NCBI RefSeq assembly: GCF_001442625.1
Contig: NZ_LMZQ01000015.1
Coordinates: forward strand, 1 to 64,000
Direction: 5' to 3'
Source: Pedobacter ginsenosidimutans
Lineage (GTDB): Bacteria; Bacteroidota; Bacteroidia; Sphingobacteriales; Sphingobacteriaceae
Length of the DNA: 64,000 bases
The position numbers were made by a program, and so were the translations under genes. The stretch's first letter is position 1. Each line of letters opens with the position of its first letter. Shown piece by piece: positions 53,132 through 62,173 of this stretch. The notes under the pieces are model-generated. The model was not told the DNA's origin, searched no databases, and saw only the letters and a list, made by a program, of their open reading frames with translations.

Positions 53132-56100
53132 ATGCAAAAAGGATTACATCCTACAATTAAGTTTATGATGAGGTGTTCATTTATGCTTTTAATCGCACAG
53201 TTTACCTTTATCGGCGTGCTTTTGGCCGGGAGCGTTCACAGCCAGAACCTCGATCAGGTAATCGATATCAATTTAGATCATTCAACTGTTAAAGCAAGTT
53301 TGTTAAGCATTCAGGAAAAAAGTGGTGTTAAGTTTGTGCTGCCAGAGCGGTTGCTTAGGGGGGTGAAAACCGAAATTACGTTGGGCCAGCAAACTAAAAC
53401 GGTAAAGTACCTGATTGAAAGAGTACTTGTCGAAACCAATCTCGAATATAAAATAGTAGAGGGTTATGTGGTAATTGCTCAAAAACCAGTTCCTCAGCAG
53501 CCAGGGAATATTTCTGGTCGTATTGTCGACGAAAAAGGTGGTCCACTACCTGGCGCTACCTTAAAAGTGCTCGAAACCGGACAAACCATTCAAACTGATC
53601 CTAATGGTAATTACACCCTTTCGTTAAAACCTGGTAACTATACCATTGAAATTTCCTATATCTCTTTCCTAACGCAAAGAATGACAGGGGTAACCGTAAA
53701 AGAAGGTAAAACTACAGCCTTAAGTTTTTCGATGAAACCTGCAGATAATCAGCTTTCGGAAGTGGTTGTGAGTTATGGAAAACAAAGGTTAAAAGATGTG
53801 ACCGGATCTATAGCTACTATTGATGCTACTCAGCTTCAGGATATGCCTGTTGGTCAGTTCGCCCAGCAGCTGCAAGGAAAAATTGCCGGTGTACAGATAG
53901 CGCAAACCAGCGGGCAGCCTGGGCGTGGAATGGGGTTTATTATCCGCGGCGCGGCTTCATTTTATTCCAGTAACCAACCCTTATTCGTAATCGATGGTAC
54001 CCCTATAACAGGGAGTATCAATAACATTAATCCAGCAGAAATTGAAAGCTTTAGCTTTTTAAAAGATGCATCCGCAACTGCACTTTATGGATCGAGGGCA
54101 GCGAATGGTGTGGTGCTCATTACCACCAAACACGCAAAACCAGGCGATTCGAAGATAGATTTTTCAACTTATTACGGCATCCAGAAGATTCCAACTGGGA
54201 AATTGCCTAAAATGATGACGGCAAGGGAATTTGCAACATTTATGAAAGAGCGTGGGGAAGATGGATTAAAATATGAACCGGGTTATACCATCGCTGCAGA
54301 TTACCATGCCGCTTATGATAATCCCGAACAATACGGTGAAGGAACCAACTGGTTCGATCTGCTAACCCGTTCGGCACCTATCCAGAGTTACGATCTAACG
54401 GTTCAATCGGCACGAGAACATTCCTCGTCAACGGTCATTGCCGGATACCAGGAACAACAGGGCGTAGTAATCAATAACGGAACCAGGTTATTTTCCCTAA
54501 GATTCAATCAGGATTTTACTTCGGCCAATAATAAACTTAAAGTTGGTTTTAATCTGGCCCCAAGTTATAGAATGGACCATAACAATAGGTTAAATAGCGA
54601 TGGTGTTGGTGGTTATTTTGAACGTTTTTTCGAAGCCAGCCCACTAATTTCGCCTTATAATCCAGATGGTACCTATATCAGAAATGTGGCCTCTCCGGGT
54701 ATGGTTGCTTACATCAATCCACTGGCCACTTATGAACTTACCAACGATGATTATAATACTACCCGCATTTTAGGTAATGGTTATCTGAATTACGAATTTT
54801 TACCTGGCCTTATTGTAAAAACGAATCTGGGCGTAGATAAAGGGGCCGAGATGCGTAAATATTTCCAGGCAGGATTGGTTACAGGAACGCAGGGACAAAC
54901 CACGGGAACAAGTTCGTCGGTTGATAACGGTTCGTGGACTGCAGAAGGAAACCTTACCTACAACAAAACCTTTGCAAAAGATCATAGTATTGATGCGCTT
55001 GTAGGATACTCGGCGCAACAATTTAGTACCTACAGCAATACCTTAACCGGACTAGGCTTTGCGAGTGATGATATTGAGTATTTAGGTGCGGCTACCAGTG
55101 TAACCGGTAGTAGTGGTGCTGGTTCTTACACTTTGCTTTCGGCAATTGCGAGAATTAATTACGCTTATAAGGGCAGGTATCTTTTATCAGCTGCGGTAAG
55201 ACGTGATGGCTCATCTAAATTCGGCATTAACAAACAATGGGGAAGTTTTCCTTCGGTATCTGCCGGATGGATTGTAACTGATGAAGGCTTTATGAAAAAC
55301 GTAAAAGGTATCGATTTCTTAAAACTTCGTGCAAGTTATGGCATTACCGGAAATAACTTTTTCGCAGGTAACTACGATTCGCAGGCCACCATAGGTACTT
55401 ATTATTACAACTTCAATAACATAATTACACAAGGCCAAACCATTAACCGCCTGCCTAACCAGGAGTTAAGGTGGGAGCGTAACAAACAGCTCGATTTAGG
55501 TCTTGAATTGGGTATTCTGAACAACAGGATTAATTTTACCTACGATTATTACCGAAAGTTAACTGATGGATTGATTCAACAACGTGCCATCCCAACCTCT
55601 TCAGGCTTTTCTCAGATTATATTTAATGTGGGCGAACTTAAAATGTGGGGACATGAATTTTCGGTCAGCTCAAAAAACCTGGTCGGTAACTTTAAATGGA
55701 ATACCAACTTAAGTCTTTCATTCGACCGCAACCTGATTACCAATTTGGTTGATCCTGGTTTTATCAGAAGAAATGTTACTGTAAGTTCAGATTATTTCCG
55801 TCAGCAGGTTGGTCATCATTTAGGAGAGTTTTACGGATTTGTTTTCGAAGGTTTATACAAAGATGCTGCAGATCTGGCTAATTCGGCTAAGTATTTAAGT
55901 ACCCCTGCAAAACCTAATGGCAATTCAGATATCGGCACCATCAAGGTTAAAGATATTAATGGCGATGGCGTAATTGACGATGTGAACGACCGTACTTTTA
56001 TTGGCGATCCAACACCAACCTTTACCGGTGGTATGGTGAATAATTTTAAATACAAAAACTTCGATCTGACTGTTGATATGACTTTTTCGGTAGGTGGTAA

Positions 56101-56521
56101 AATTTTAAATGCCGCCAAATGGGCCTATCAAACCAACATGGATGGTTCGAGGATTTTGCTGGCAGCAGCAGCAGACCGTTGGCGATCGGTAGAAAATCCG
56201 GGATCAGGCATTTACCCGAGAACCAAATCTGGAACTACTGGTATTGGCCGTAACGTGAATACACAATGGATTGAGGACGGATCTTATTTGGCTGCCAAAA
56301 ATATTTCACTGGGTTATACCATACCTGTAAAAAACCTCATGTTGAAAAATCTTCGCGTTTTTGCCTCCGTGCAGCAAGCCTTCGTTATCACCGGTTATTC
56401 GGGAATGAACCCCGAAACAAATGTGGGCGGATCAGACCCAACTTTGGGTGTTGGGGTAGATGAAAATGCCTATCCAATTCCAAGAACCTTTTCTTTAGGG
56501 ATCTCAACCACATTCAGGTAA
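53132..56521 (+). CDS. SusC/RagA-family TonB-linked outer-membrane protein with STN domain
   Basis: 1129 residues. Signal peptide to about residue 38 (ending VHSQ), STN domain at about 40-115, carboxypeptidase-D-like domain at about 127-205, plug at about 210-335 with VVVSYGKQRLKDVTGSI and the signature YGSRAANGVVLITTK, then the barrel. The STN domain fits control by the upstream FecR and ECF factors. It pairs with the SusD gene 17 bp downstream. The linked metallophosphoesterase hints that the imported compound carries or is released by phosphate chemistry. Confidence 0.93.
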   Translation: MQKGLHPTIKFMMRCSFMLLIAQFTFIGVLLAGSVHSQNLDQVIDINLDHSTVKASLLSIQEKSGVKFVLPERLLRGVKTEITLGQQTKTVKYLIERVLVETNLEYKIVEGYVVIAQKPVPQQPGNISGRIVDEKGGPLPGATLKVLETGQTIQTDPNGNYTLSLKPGNYTIEISYISFLTQRMTGVTVKEGKTTALSFSMKPADNQLSEVVVSYGKQRLKDVTGSIATIDATQLQDMPVGQFAQQLQGKIAGVQIAQTSGQPGRGMGFIIRGAASFYSSNQPLFVIDGTPITGSINNINPAEIESFSFLKDASATALYGSRAANGVVLITTKHAKPGDSKIDFSTYYGIQKIPTGKLPKMMTAREFATFMKERGEDGLKYEPGYTIAADYHAAYDNPEQYGEGTNWFDLLTRSAPIQSYDLTVQSAREHSSSTVIAGYQEQQGVVINNGTRLFSLRFNQDFTSANNKLKVGFNLAPSYRMDHNNRLNSDGVGGYFERFFEASPLISPYNPDGTYIRNVASPGMVAYINPLATYELTNDDYNTTRILGNGYLNYEFLPGLIVKTNLGVDKGAEMRKYFQAGLVTGTQGQTTGTSSSVDNGSWTAEGNLTYNKTFAKDHSIDALVGYSAQQFSTYSNTLTGLGFASDDIEYLGAATSVTGSSGAGSYTLLSAIARINYAYKGRYLLSAAVRRDGSSKFGINKQWGSFPSVSAGWIVTDEGFMKNVKGIDFLKLRASYGITGNNFFAGNYDSQATIGTYYYNFNNIITQGQTINRLPNQELRWERNKQLDLGLELGILNNRINFTYDYYRKLTDGLIQQRAIPTSSGFSQIIFNVGELKMWGHEFSVSSKNLVGNFKWNTNLSLSFDRNLITNLVDPGFIRRNVTVSSDYFRQQVGHHLGEFYGFVFEGLYKDAADLANSAKYLSTPAKPNGNSDIGTIKVKDINGDGVIDDVNDRTFIGDPTPTFTGGMVNNFKYKNFDLTVDMTFSVGGKILNAAKWAYQTNMDGSRILLAAAADRWRSVENPGSGIYPRTKSGTTGIGRNVNTQWIEDGSYLAAKNISLGYTIPVKNLMLKNLRVFASVQQAFVITGYSGMNPETNVGGSDPTLGVGVDENAYPIPRTFSLGISTTFR

Positions 56522-56538
56522 CCATTTAAGTTAAAAAA

Positions 56539-58083
56539 ATGAAAAAGATATATATAGCCATTATACTGTTAACCATTGGTATCAGTTCATGCAAAAAGGA
56601 TTTTATTGCACTTAATCCCGAAGATTCTTATACTGATGGAGTATTCTATAAAACCGAACAGCAATTCCGTTCTGCTGTGGTAGCTGCTTATGCACCGCTA
56701 AGAGATGTTTTAATAAACGACTATTTTACCTCTGAAATGCATTCAGATAATACGGTGTACCAGCCTATTCCTGGAAATAGGGGAACGGCCTATGTAGAGC
56801 GTGAGAATATTTCTGATTTTACCAACACCTCTACCAATGCTTATGTTTCGGCAACCTGGCAACACAGTTATACAGGTATTTCACGTTGCAATATCATTAT
56901 CGAAAGATTAAAAACTTCCGATCTTGCCGATGCCGTAAAAGCCAATTTGGATGGACAGGCCAAGTTTTTAAGGGCGCTTAATTATTTCAAACTGGTTCGC
57001 TTATATGGTGGGGTACCACTTTCGATAGCCGAAGTTAAAACAGCAGAAGATGCGTTTAAACCTAGAGCTACTGAAACTGAAGTTTATGCCCAGATTATTG
57101 CTGATGCTAAAGATGCCATCAATGAGCTTTCAGCACCAGCTAAATTTCCGCAAACTGGCGAAGCAACAAAAGGTTCGGCCACGATGTTATTGGCTAATGT
57201 TTATGCTGTTCAAAAAAAATGGGCAGAGGCCGAAACCCAATTGAATAGTCTGTTAACCATGGGGTACGACCTCAATGCGAATTATGCAGATACCTTTTTA
57301 CCTGCCAATAAAAACGGAAAGGAATCGATTTTCGAAATCCAGTTTTTAGGCGGTACCATCACAGGTTCTACACCTAATGCACTTTCATTCCACTTTCTGC
57401 CCAGAAGTAAGGATACCAGATTGCTCACCGGGATTGCGATCGATAATACAGGTACAGGAGGATGGAATACCCCGAGCAGCGATCTGATTGCCGATTTTGA
57501 AGCCAATGATAAACGTCTTGATGCCGCCATTGGTATTGCCGAAGGTACTTACGATGCCAGCAGTTATTTTGTTTACTCGGCAGTTAAAAGTATTGTTAAT
57601 TATACTCCGGCTGCAGGCAAGGTTGGTGTACCATACATTAAAAAATACCTGCACTCGCCACTTGCAGCAACCACGGGTTCTAGCGATGACTTTCCGATAT
57701 ACCGTTTTTCTGATGCATTATTGTTATTGGCCGAGGCTTTGAACGAACAGGGCAAATCGGCGCTTGCTTTAGCGCCATTAAATAGGGTGAGGAAAAGAGC
57801 TGGTTTAACGGATATTGTAAGTACCGATCAAACGGAGCTTAGAACAATTATTCTACATGAGCGCCGGGTTGAACTGGCTTTCGAAAATAGCAGATGGACA
57901 GATTTATTGAGGACCGGAAAGGCAATTAATGTTATTAATGCATTTGGTGTTAAAATCAGGCAGCAGCTTCCATTTCTTTCCTCAGATGCTTACGTAATCG
58001 ATAATCACCATTTATTATTTCCAATCCCACAAAATGAAGTTGGGCTAAATCCTAAGATCATCCAAAACCCGGGATACTTTTAA
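56539..58083 (+). CDS. RagB/SusD family lipoprotein
   Basis: 514 residues with lipobox TIGISSC followed by KKDFIALNPEDSY. The TPR-like SusD body is visible (LDGQAKFLRALNYFKLVRLYGGVPL, and later ILHERRVELAFENSRWTDLLRTGKA). It caps the SusC channel encoded upstream, and binding specificity cannot be read from the sequence. 17 bp after susC and about 50 bp before the metallophosphoesterase gene, so likely one transcript. Confidence 0.92.
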   Translation: MKKIYIAIILLTIGISSCKKDFIALNPEDSYTDGVFYKTEQQFRSAVVAAYAPLRDVLINDYFTSEMHSDNTVYQPIPGNRGTAYVERENISDFTNTSTNAYVSATWQHSYTGISRCNIIIERLKTSDLADAVKANLDGQAKFLRALNYFKLVRLYGGVPLSIAEVKTAEDAFKPRATETEVYAQIIADAKDAINELSAPAKFPQTGEATKGSATMLLANVYAVQKKWAEAETQLNSLLTMGYDLNANYADTFLPANKNGKESIFEIQFLGGTITGSTPNALSFHFLPRSKDTRLLTGIAIDNTGTGGWNTPSSDLIADFEANDKRLDAAIGIAEGTYDASSYFVYSAVKSIVNYTPAAGKVGVPYIKKYLHSPLAATTGSSDDFPIYRFSDALLLLAEALNEQGKSALALAPLNRVRKRAGLTDIVSTDQTELRTIILHERRVELAFENSRWTDLLRTGKAINVINAFGVKIRQQLPFLSSDAYVIDNHHLLFPIPQNEVGLNPKIIQNPGYF

Positions 58084-58133
58084 GATTGAAGTATAAGACT
58101 AGTAAAAGAGGAATAAAATTTAATTAAGTAAAA

Positions 58134-59906
58134 ATGACCATAAATAAAGCACTGTTCAAGAAAAGCCTTTGCATTTTTTTAAGTGCACAAATGTTATTAA
58201 CCACAAGTGCAAGCCTAATACCTGCTTTGCAGCAAGAACGTTTAGCAGACGACGAATTTGCGATCGTTGTACTACCTGATACCCAATATTATACTTCAGA
58301 GAAGAATGGCGGGAAAAAGGAAATGTTTTCGGCGCAGACCGAGTGGATTGCAAAAAATGCAGCAAAAGAAAACATTAAATACGTAATCCATCTTGGTGAT
58401 ATTTCTGATGATGGGGAAAAATTTCCGCAACAATGGGTAAATGCTGCCAGGTCGATGTATAAATTGGAAAAACCACAGCCTGGCTATCCGCAGGGTATTC
58501 CATATGGTATGGCCGTAGGCAACCACGATCAAACCAAAAGCCAGTATCCTTTAAGTGGTAAAACCGATCAGTACAATAAATATTTTGGTATAGATCATTT
58601 CAAAAATAAAAAATGGTACGGTGGGCATTATCGTGATAATAACGATAGCCATTTCGACCTTTTCGAAGCAGGCGGTTATAAATTCATTGCTATATTTTTT
58701 GAATATGATTCTTATGATGAGGATATTGAAGGATTGAACAAATGGGCAAGTGCGTTGCTTGAAAAATTTATCGACCGGAAGGCCATCTTAGTGAGCCATT
58801 CTATTATTCATTTTAACAAGAAAACAGGTACCAACGAAAAGGGCTTTCCGAAGTTTTCTAAACAGGGGCAGCGGGTTTTCGATCGTTTAAAAAGTTACCC
58901 TAATGTATTTTTAACTTTATCAGGCCATGTGGGCGATAATGGCGAAGGCTACCGCCAGGATGGTTATGCTGGCAATGTGATCAAATCATTCCTGTCTGAT
59001 TATCAGAGCAGGCCAGATGGGGGACACGGCTTAATGCGGCTCATGAAATTTTCTAAATCGAAAGACCTGATCAGTGTACGCACTTTTTCTCCGGTAACGG
59101 GCGAAGAAGAAACCGATGCGGATAGTAAATTCACACTTCCCTGGTTCCACCATACCACAGTGGCCAGGTATCAGGATTATAACAACGATGGTATTAGCGA
59201 AATCGCATTTTTTTCTAATGGTACCTGGAAAATATCTGGGCAGGCAGATGTTGTTTTTGGTAAACCGGGCGATGTTGCAGCTCCAGCTGACTATAATGGT
59301 GATGGCAAAACGGAGCTTGCGGTTTTCAGACCATCTGAAGGAAAGTTTTATATCCAGGGAGGGAAAGAGGTTGTACTTGGTCGGGCAGGCGATATTCCGG
59401 TGTGTGGAGATTGGGATGGAGATGGCTTCGCAGAGGCTGCTGTTTATCGTCCTTCCACATTAACATGGTACTTTGATGGACTGGATAGTGTGAAATTCGG
59501 ACATAAAAATGGTACTCCTGTTCCTGCAGATTACGATGGTGATGGGATATTGGATGTAGGTATATTCCGTAAAGACAACTCTTTATGGCAAACCAGTCTC
59601 GGTAATATTCCTTTGCAGGTTAAACATACACCAGGCGATATTCCGGTACCTGCAGATTATGATGGCGACGGTAGGACAGAGATGGCTGTTTTCAGACCTT
59701 CAACGAACGAATGGATTATCGACCGTTTTAAAGAACCGGTAAAATTTGGACAAGAAGGAGATATTCCTGTTCCAGGCAATTATTTAGCTGGAGGGAAATC
59801 GAGTTTGGCTGTATATAGAAACGGTTTAATTTACCTTCAGAATGGTAAACCTATTGACGCCAAAAACGGAAAGGCTGCGGATTTGATTAATAATAAAAAC
59901 CGTTAA
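58134..59906 (+). CDS. Secreted metallophosphoesterase with FG-GAP/VCBS-like repeats
   Basis: 590 residues with a signal peptide. The metallophosphoesterase domain covers about 40-310: VVLPDTQYYT, HLGDISDDG, GMAVGNHDQ, VSHS and LSGHVGDNG supply the metal ligands. From about residue 340 come at least five repeats of the kind PADYNGDGKTELAVFRPS, typical of calcium-binding FG-GAP/VCBS blades. The enzyme should act on a phosphodiester or phosphomonoester outside the cell or in the periplasm. Position at the end of the ECF/SusCD locus suggests that it prepares the substrate for SusCD uptake. An inverted-repeat element follows its stop. Confidence 0.88.
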   Translation: MTINKALFKKSLCIFLSAQMLLTTSASLIPALQQERLADDEFAIVVLPDTQYYTSEKNGGKKEMFSAQTEWIAKNAAKENIKYVIHLGDISDDGEKFPQQWVNAARSMYKLEKPQPGYPQGIPYGMAVGNHDQTKSQYPLSGKTDQYNKYFGIDHFKNKKWYGGHYRDNNDSHFDLFEAGGYKFIAIFFEYDSYDEDIEGLNKWASALLEKFIDRKAILVSHSIIHFNKKTGTNEKGFPKFSKQGQRVFDRLKSYPNVFLTLSGHVGDNGEGYRQDGYAGNVIKSFLSDYQSRPDGGHGLMRLMKFSKSKDLISVRTFSPVTGEEETDADSKFTLPWFHHTTVARYQDYNNDGISEIAFFSNGTWKISGQADVVFGKPGDVAAPADYNGDGKTELAVFRPSEGKFYIQGGKEVVLGRAGDIPVCGDWDGDGFAEAAVYRPSTLTWYFDGLDSVKFGHKNGTPVPADYDGDGILDVGIFRKDNSLWQTSLGNIPLQVKHTPGDIPVPADYDGDGRTEMAVFRPSTNEWIIDRFKEPVKFGQEGDIPVPGNYLAGGKSSLAVYRNGLIYLQNGKPIDAKNGKAADLINNKNR

Positions 59907-59951
59907 TCTTTGCTGCTATTCAGCTGTTGAGTGATTTTAAGCTGAAAACAA

Positions 59952-60103
59952 AGAGGTTGTATCATAAATATAGATTTGTTATCCTGTCCAAAGGACTCCT
60001 TTGGAGAGCTTGTCGAAGGACCTGTTTAAATACGCTTTAAGGTGTTTCGACAGGCTCAACATGACAGCAACTGGGCTGAAATCGCCTTTATGATACACTC
60101 TCT
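59952..60103. repeat. MITE-like element with 17-bp imperfect terminal inverted repeats
   Basis: AGAGGTTGTATCATAAA (59952-59968) and TTTATGATACACTCTCT (60087-60103) are inverted copies with two mismatches. The interior contains TCCAAAGGACTCCTTTGGAG and the pair TTGTCGAAGG / GTTTCGACAGG, of the same family as the repeats at 2022 and 24785. It lies between two convergent genes and may work as a two-way terminator. Confidence 0.65.
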
Positions 60104-60108
60104 TTTTA

Positions 60109-60831
60109 TTATTTTATTGCACCAAATGCTGCGAAATAAGAATTTTTATGCAGGATCTCGGTAACACTAAACCCAACTTTTTGCAATAAAGCCAGTTGAT
60201 AGTTTAAAGAGCGAGGGGTATCTTCATATTCAATATAATCAAATACTTTTTGTTTATATGCTGCACCACCAAGTGTTTCCAGGTAGGCCCCGTATTGATC
60301 TTGAAAAAGATTATCGATCAAAACAGAATCGTGGGCAATGAGGTCTGAAATCCAGATACTGCCTCCAGGTTTTAAAGCCTGGTAAGCTTTGGTAAAAACA
60401 AGCTCCCAATCGGCATCGGTGCGCAAATGATGAAATGTTGCAGCAGCAAGTATAATATCGAAATGATTATCGGGTAAATTAAGGTTACGCATATCGTCCT
60501 GTATAACAGTTACTGTTCCGGTAGTTTGTGCCGATACCCTATCACTTGCACGTTCCAGCATCGGTAAACTCAAGTCGTTAAGTGTAGAGTTAAGGTTTGG
60601 GATTTTACTGAGCATTTTTAATGTGTAATTGCCCGCACCACATCCAATATCCAACAGTTCTTTTGCATTTGGATTGATGTATCTGGCCGCTCCGGTGCAA
60701 AGCTCCATGGTAAGTGGCGCATCGATGGTGGTTTGTTGTCCGCTCTCTAAGTTAGAGAAACGTTCTACATCGTTATCAAACCTTGTTTTAATTTCTTCAT
60801 TTGTTGCCTTGTGCAAATAATCTTTATTCAT
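60109..60831 (-). CDS. Class I SAM-dependent methyltransferase
   Basis: 240 residues with Rossmann-like motif I LLDIGCGAGNYTLKML (residues about 59-74), an acidic motif after STLNDLS, the motif DIILAAATFHHL and the post-motif LKPGGSIWISDL. Cytoplasmic; the substrate is unknown, and similar enzymes methylate small molecules such as quinone precursors or tellurite. It is divergent from the LysR regulator with a 91-bp shared promoter region, so it is probably that regulator's target. Confidence 0.88.
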   Translation of the reverse strand: MNKDYLHKATNEEIKTRFDNDVERFSNLESGQQTTIDAPLTMELCTGAARYINPNAKELLDIGCGAGNYTLKMLSKIPNLNSTLNDLSLPMLERASDRVSAQTTGTVTVIQDDMRNLNLPDNHFDIILAAATFHHLRTDADWELVFTKAYQALKPGGSIWISDLIAHDSVLIDNLFQDQYGAYLETLGGAAYKQKVFDYIEYEDTPRSLNYQLALLQKVGFSVTEILHKNSYFAAFGAIK

Positions 60832-60922
60832 TGCTTTAATTTTTTTGTAAAGTTAGTGCTGTTAATCATATTTGTAAAATATCAATTTAAGCATATAACG
60901 ATACCTGTTAAGTATTATAAAT

Positions 60923-61819
60923 ATGGAACTCAGACATTTGTTGTATTTTAAAACCGTTGCAGAAGAACTTCATTTTACTAAAGCTGCAGCAAAACTTTTT
61001 ATCTCGCAGCCTCCTTTGAGCAGGCAGATTAAGGAACTGGAAGAAGAACTCGGTGTACAGCTGTTTGTTAGGAGTAATAAGCGGGTTGCGTTAACAAACG
61101 CCGGAAAATATTTTAAGACTGAAGTAGATGCCATGTTTGCCAAACTGGAAGAGAGTAAAGAAGTGGTTCGTAAAATTCATGAAGGCGTTAGCGGCGAATT
61201 AAAGATTGGCTACATCAGTTCGGTTTACCAATCGCACCTGGCAGAAATTTTAAAATTAATGCATCAGGAATTCCCTTATTTGAAGACGAGTTTGTTTGAA
61301 GTGCCTACACTTGCACAAATTAAAGAACTAGAACATGGTGGTTTAGATGTAGGGATTTTAAGAGCACCGGTTTTATCGGAAAAATTGAAAGTAGAATCTT
61401 TGTTTTTTGATCCCTTTGTGGTGGTTATTCCTTTAACCGACCAAAAAATTGATGCCAGGAACGGGCTTGCCGATTTTTTGAAGAAAAGTCCGTTTATATT
61501 CTTTAATAAAGATTTCGCACCTCAGTATAACCAGAAACTTATGGAGATTTGCCAGCGGATGGGCTTTAATCCCGATATTACCCACGAGGCCAACAATGTA
61601 CATTCCATATTACAACTGGTAGAAGCGGGCCTGGGTGTATCGATTTTGCCGCTGTCGTTAAAAAAACAATATGCACAGCTGAAAGTATCTTTTATCGAAT
61701 TTGACGCTATTCCGGTTAATACCGAAGTGGTATTGGCTTATAAGGAATCGAATAAAAATCCGGCATTAACCTGGTTTATTAAACACTATGCCGAGTTGAA
61801 AATCAATGATTTTCAATAA
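60923..61819 (+). CDS. LysR family transcriptional regulator
   Basis: 298 residues: N-terminal winged helix-turn-helix (MELRHLLYFKTVAEELHFTKAAAKLFISQPPLSRQIKELE), a linker helix, and a periplasmic-binding-protein-like effector domain from about 90 (ELKIGYISSVYQSHL). Close in style to BenM/CatM-type regulators. It is transcribed away from the methyltransferase gene, the usual layout for a LysR protein and its target. Effector unknown. Confidence 0.92.
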   Translation: MELRHLLYFKTVAEELHFTKAAAKLFISQPPLSRQIKELEEELGVQLFVRSNKRVALTNAGKYFKTEVDAMFAKLEESKEVVRKIHEGVSGELKIGYISSVYQSHLAEILKLMHQEFPYLKTSLFEVPTLAQIKELEHGGLDVGILRAPVLSEKLKVESLFFDPFVVVIPLTDQKIDARNGLADFLKKSPFIFFNKDFAPQYNQKLMEICQRMGFNPDITHEANNVHSILQLVEAGLGVSILPLSLKKQYAQLKVSFIEFDAIPVNTEVVLAYKESNKNPALTWFIKHYAELKINDFQ

Positions 61820-62173
61820 AAAAGAATAATGAAATCCACCACCATTAATCAATATAATCCAATTAAAGACCGATGAAATTGTAAGAAAGGCTGTTCTCAG
61901 ATGGGAGGCAGCCCTTTTTACAGATTTCAAAATCCTATAGCTACCTATTGAGCATTATTTTTCAAAAGAAACGGTCAACTGTCTAAAACACGGTCAGTAA
62001 AATGGATTGTTGTAAAATTGACACCATAAAGGTAGTTGATTTCCGATTTTCTACCCTAACATTTCCGATTTTCATCTCTTTTAAGCTTGTAAAAGCACAA
62101 ATTTGCCGCAACCAACATCAAAAGCCTATGTTAAGGCTCAACACAAAATGAATTATACAAATTTACCTAACCT
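61820..62173. other. Intergenic gap before the GH88 gene
   Basis: 354 bp. The left third holds a terminator (61886-61919). The remainder is AT-rich and should carry the GH88 promoter, but I see no clear -33/-7 pair and no coding remnant. Confidence 0.5.
61886..61919 (+). terminator. Terminator after the LysR gene
   Basis: AAAGGCTG (61886-61893) pairs with CAGCCCTTT (61909-61917) with one bulged C, 15-base loop, followed by T residues. Confidence 0.65.
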
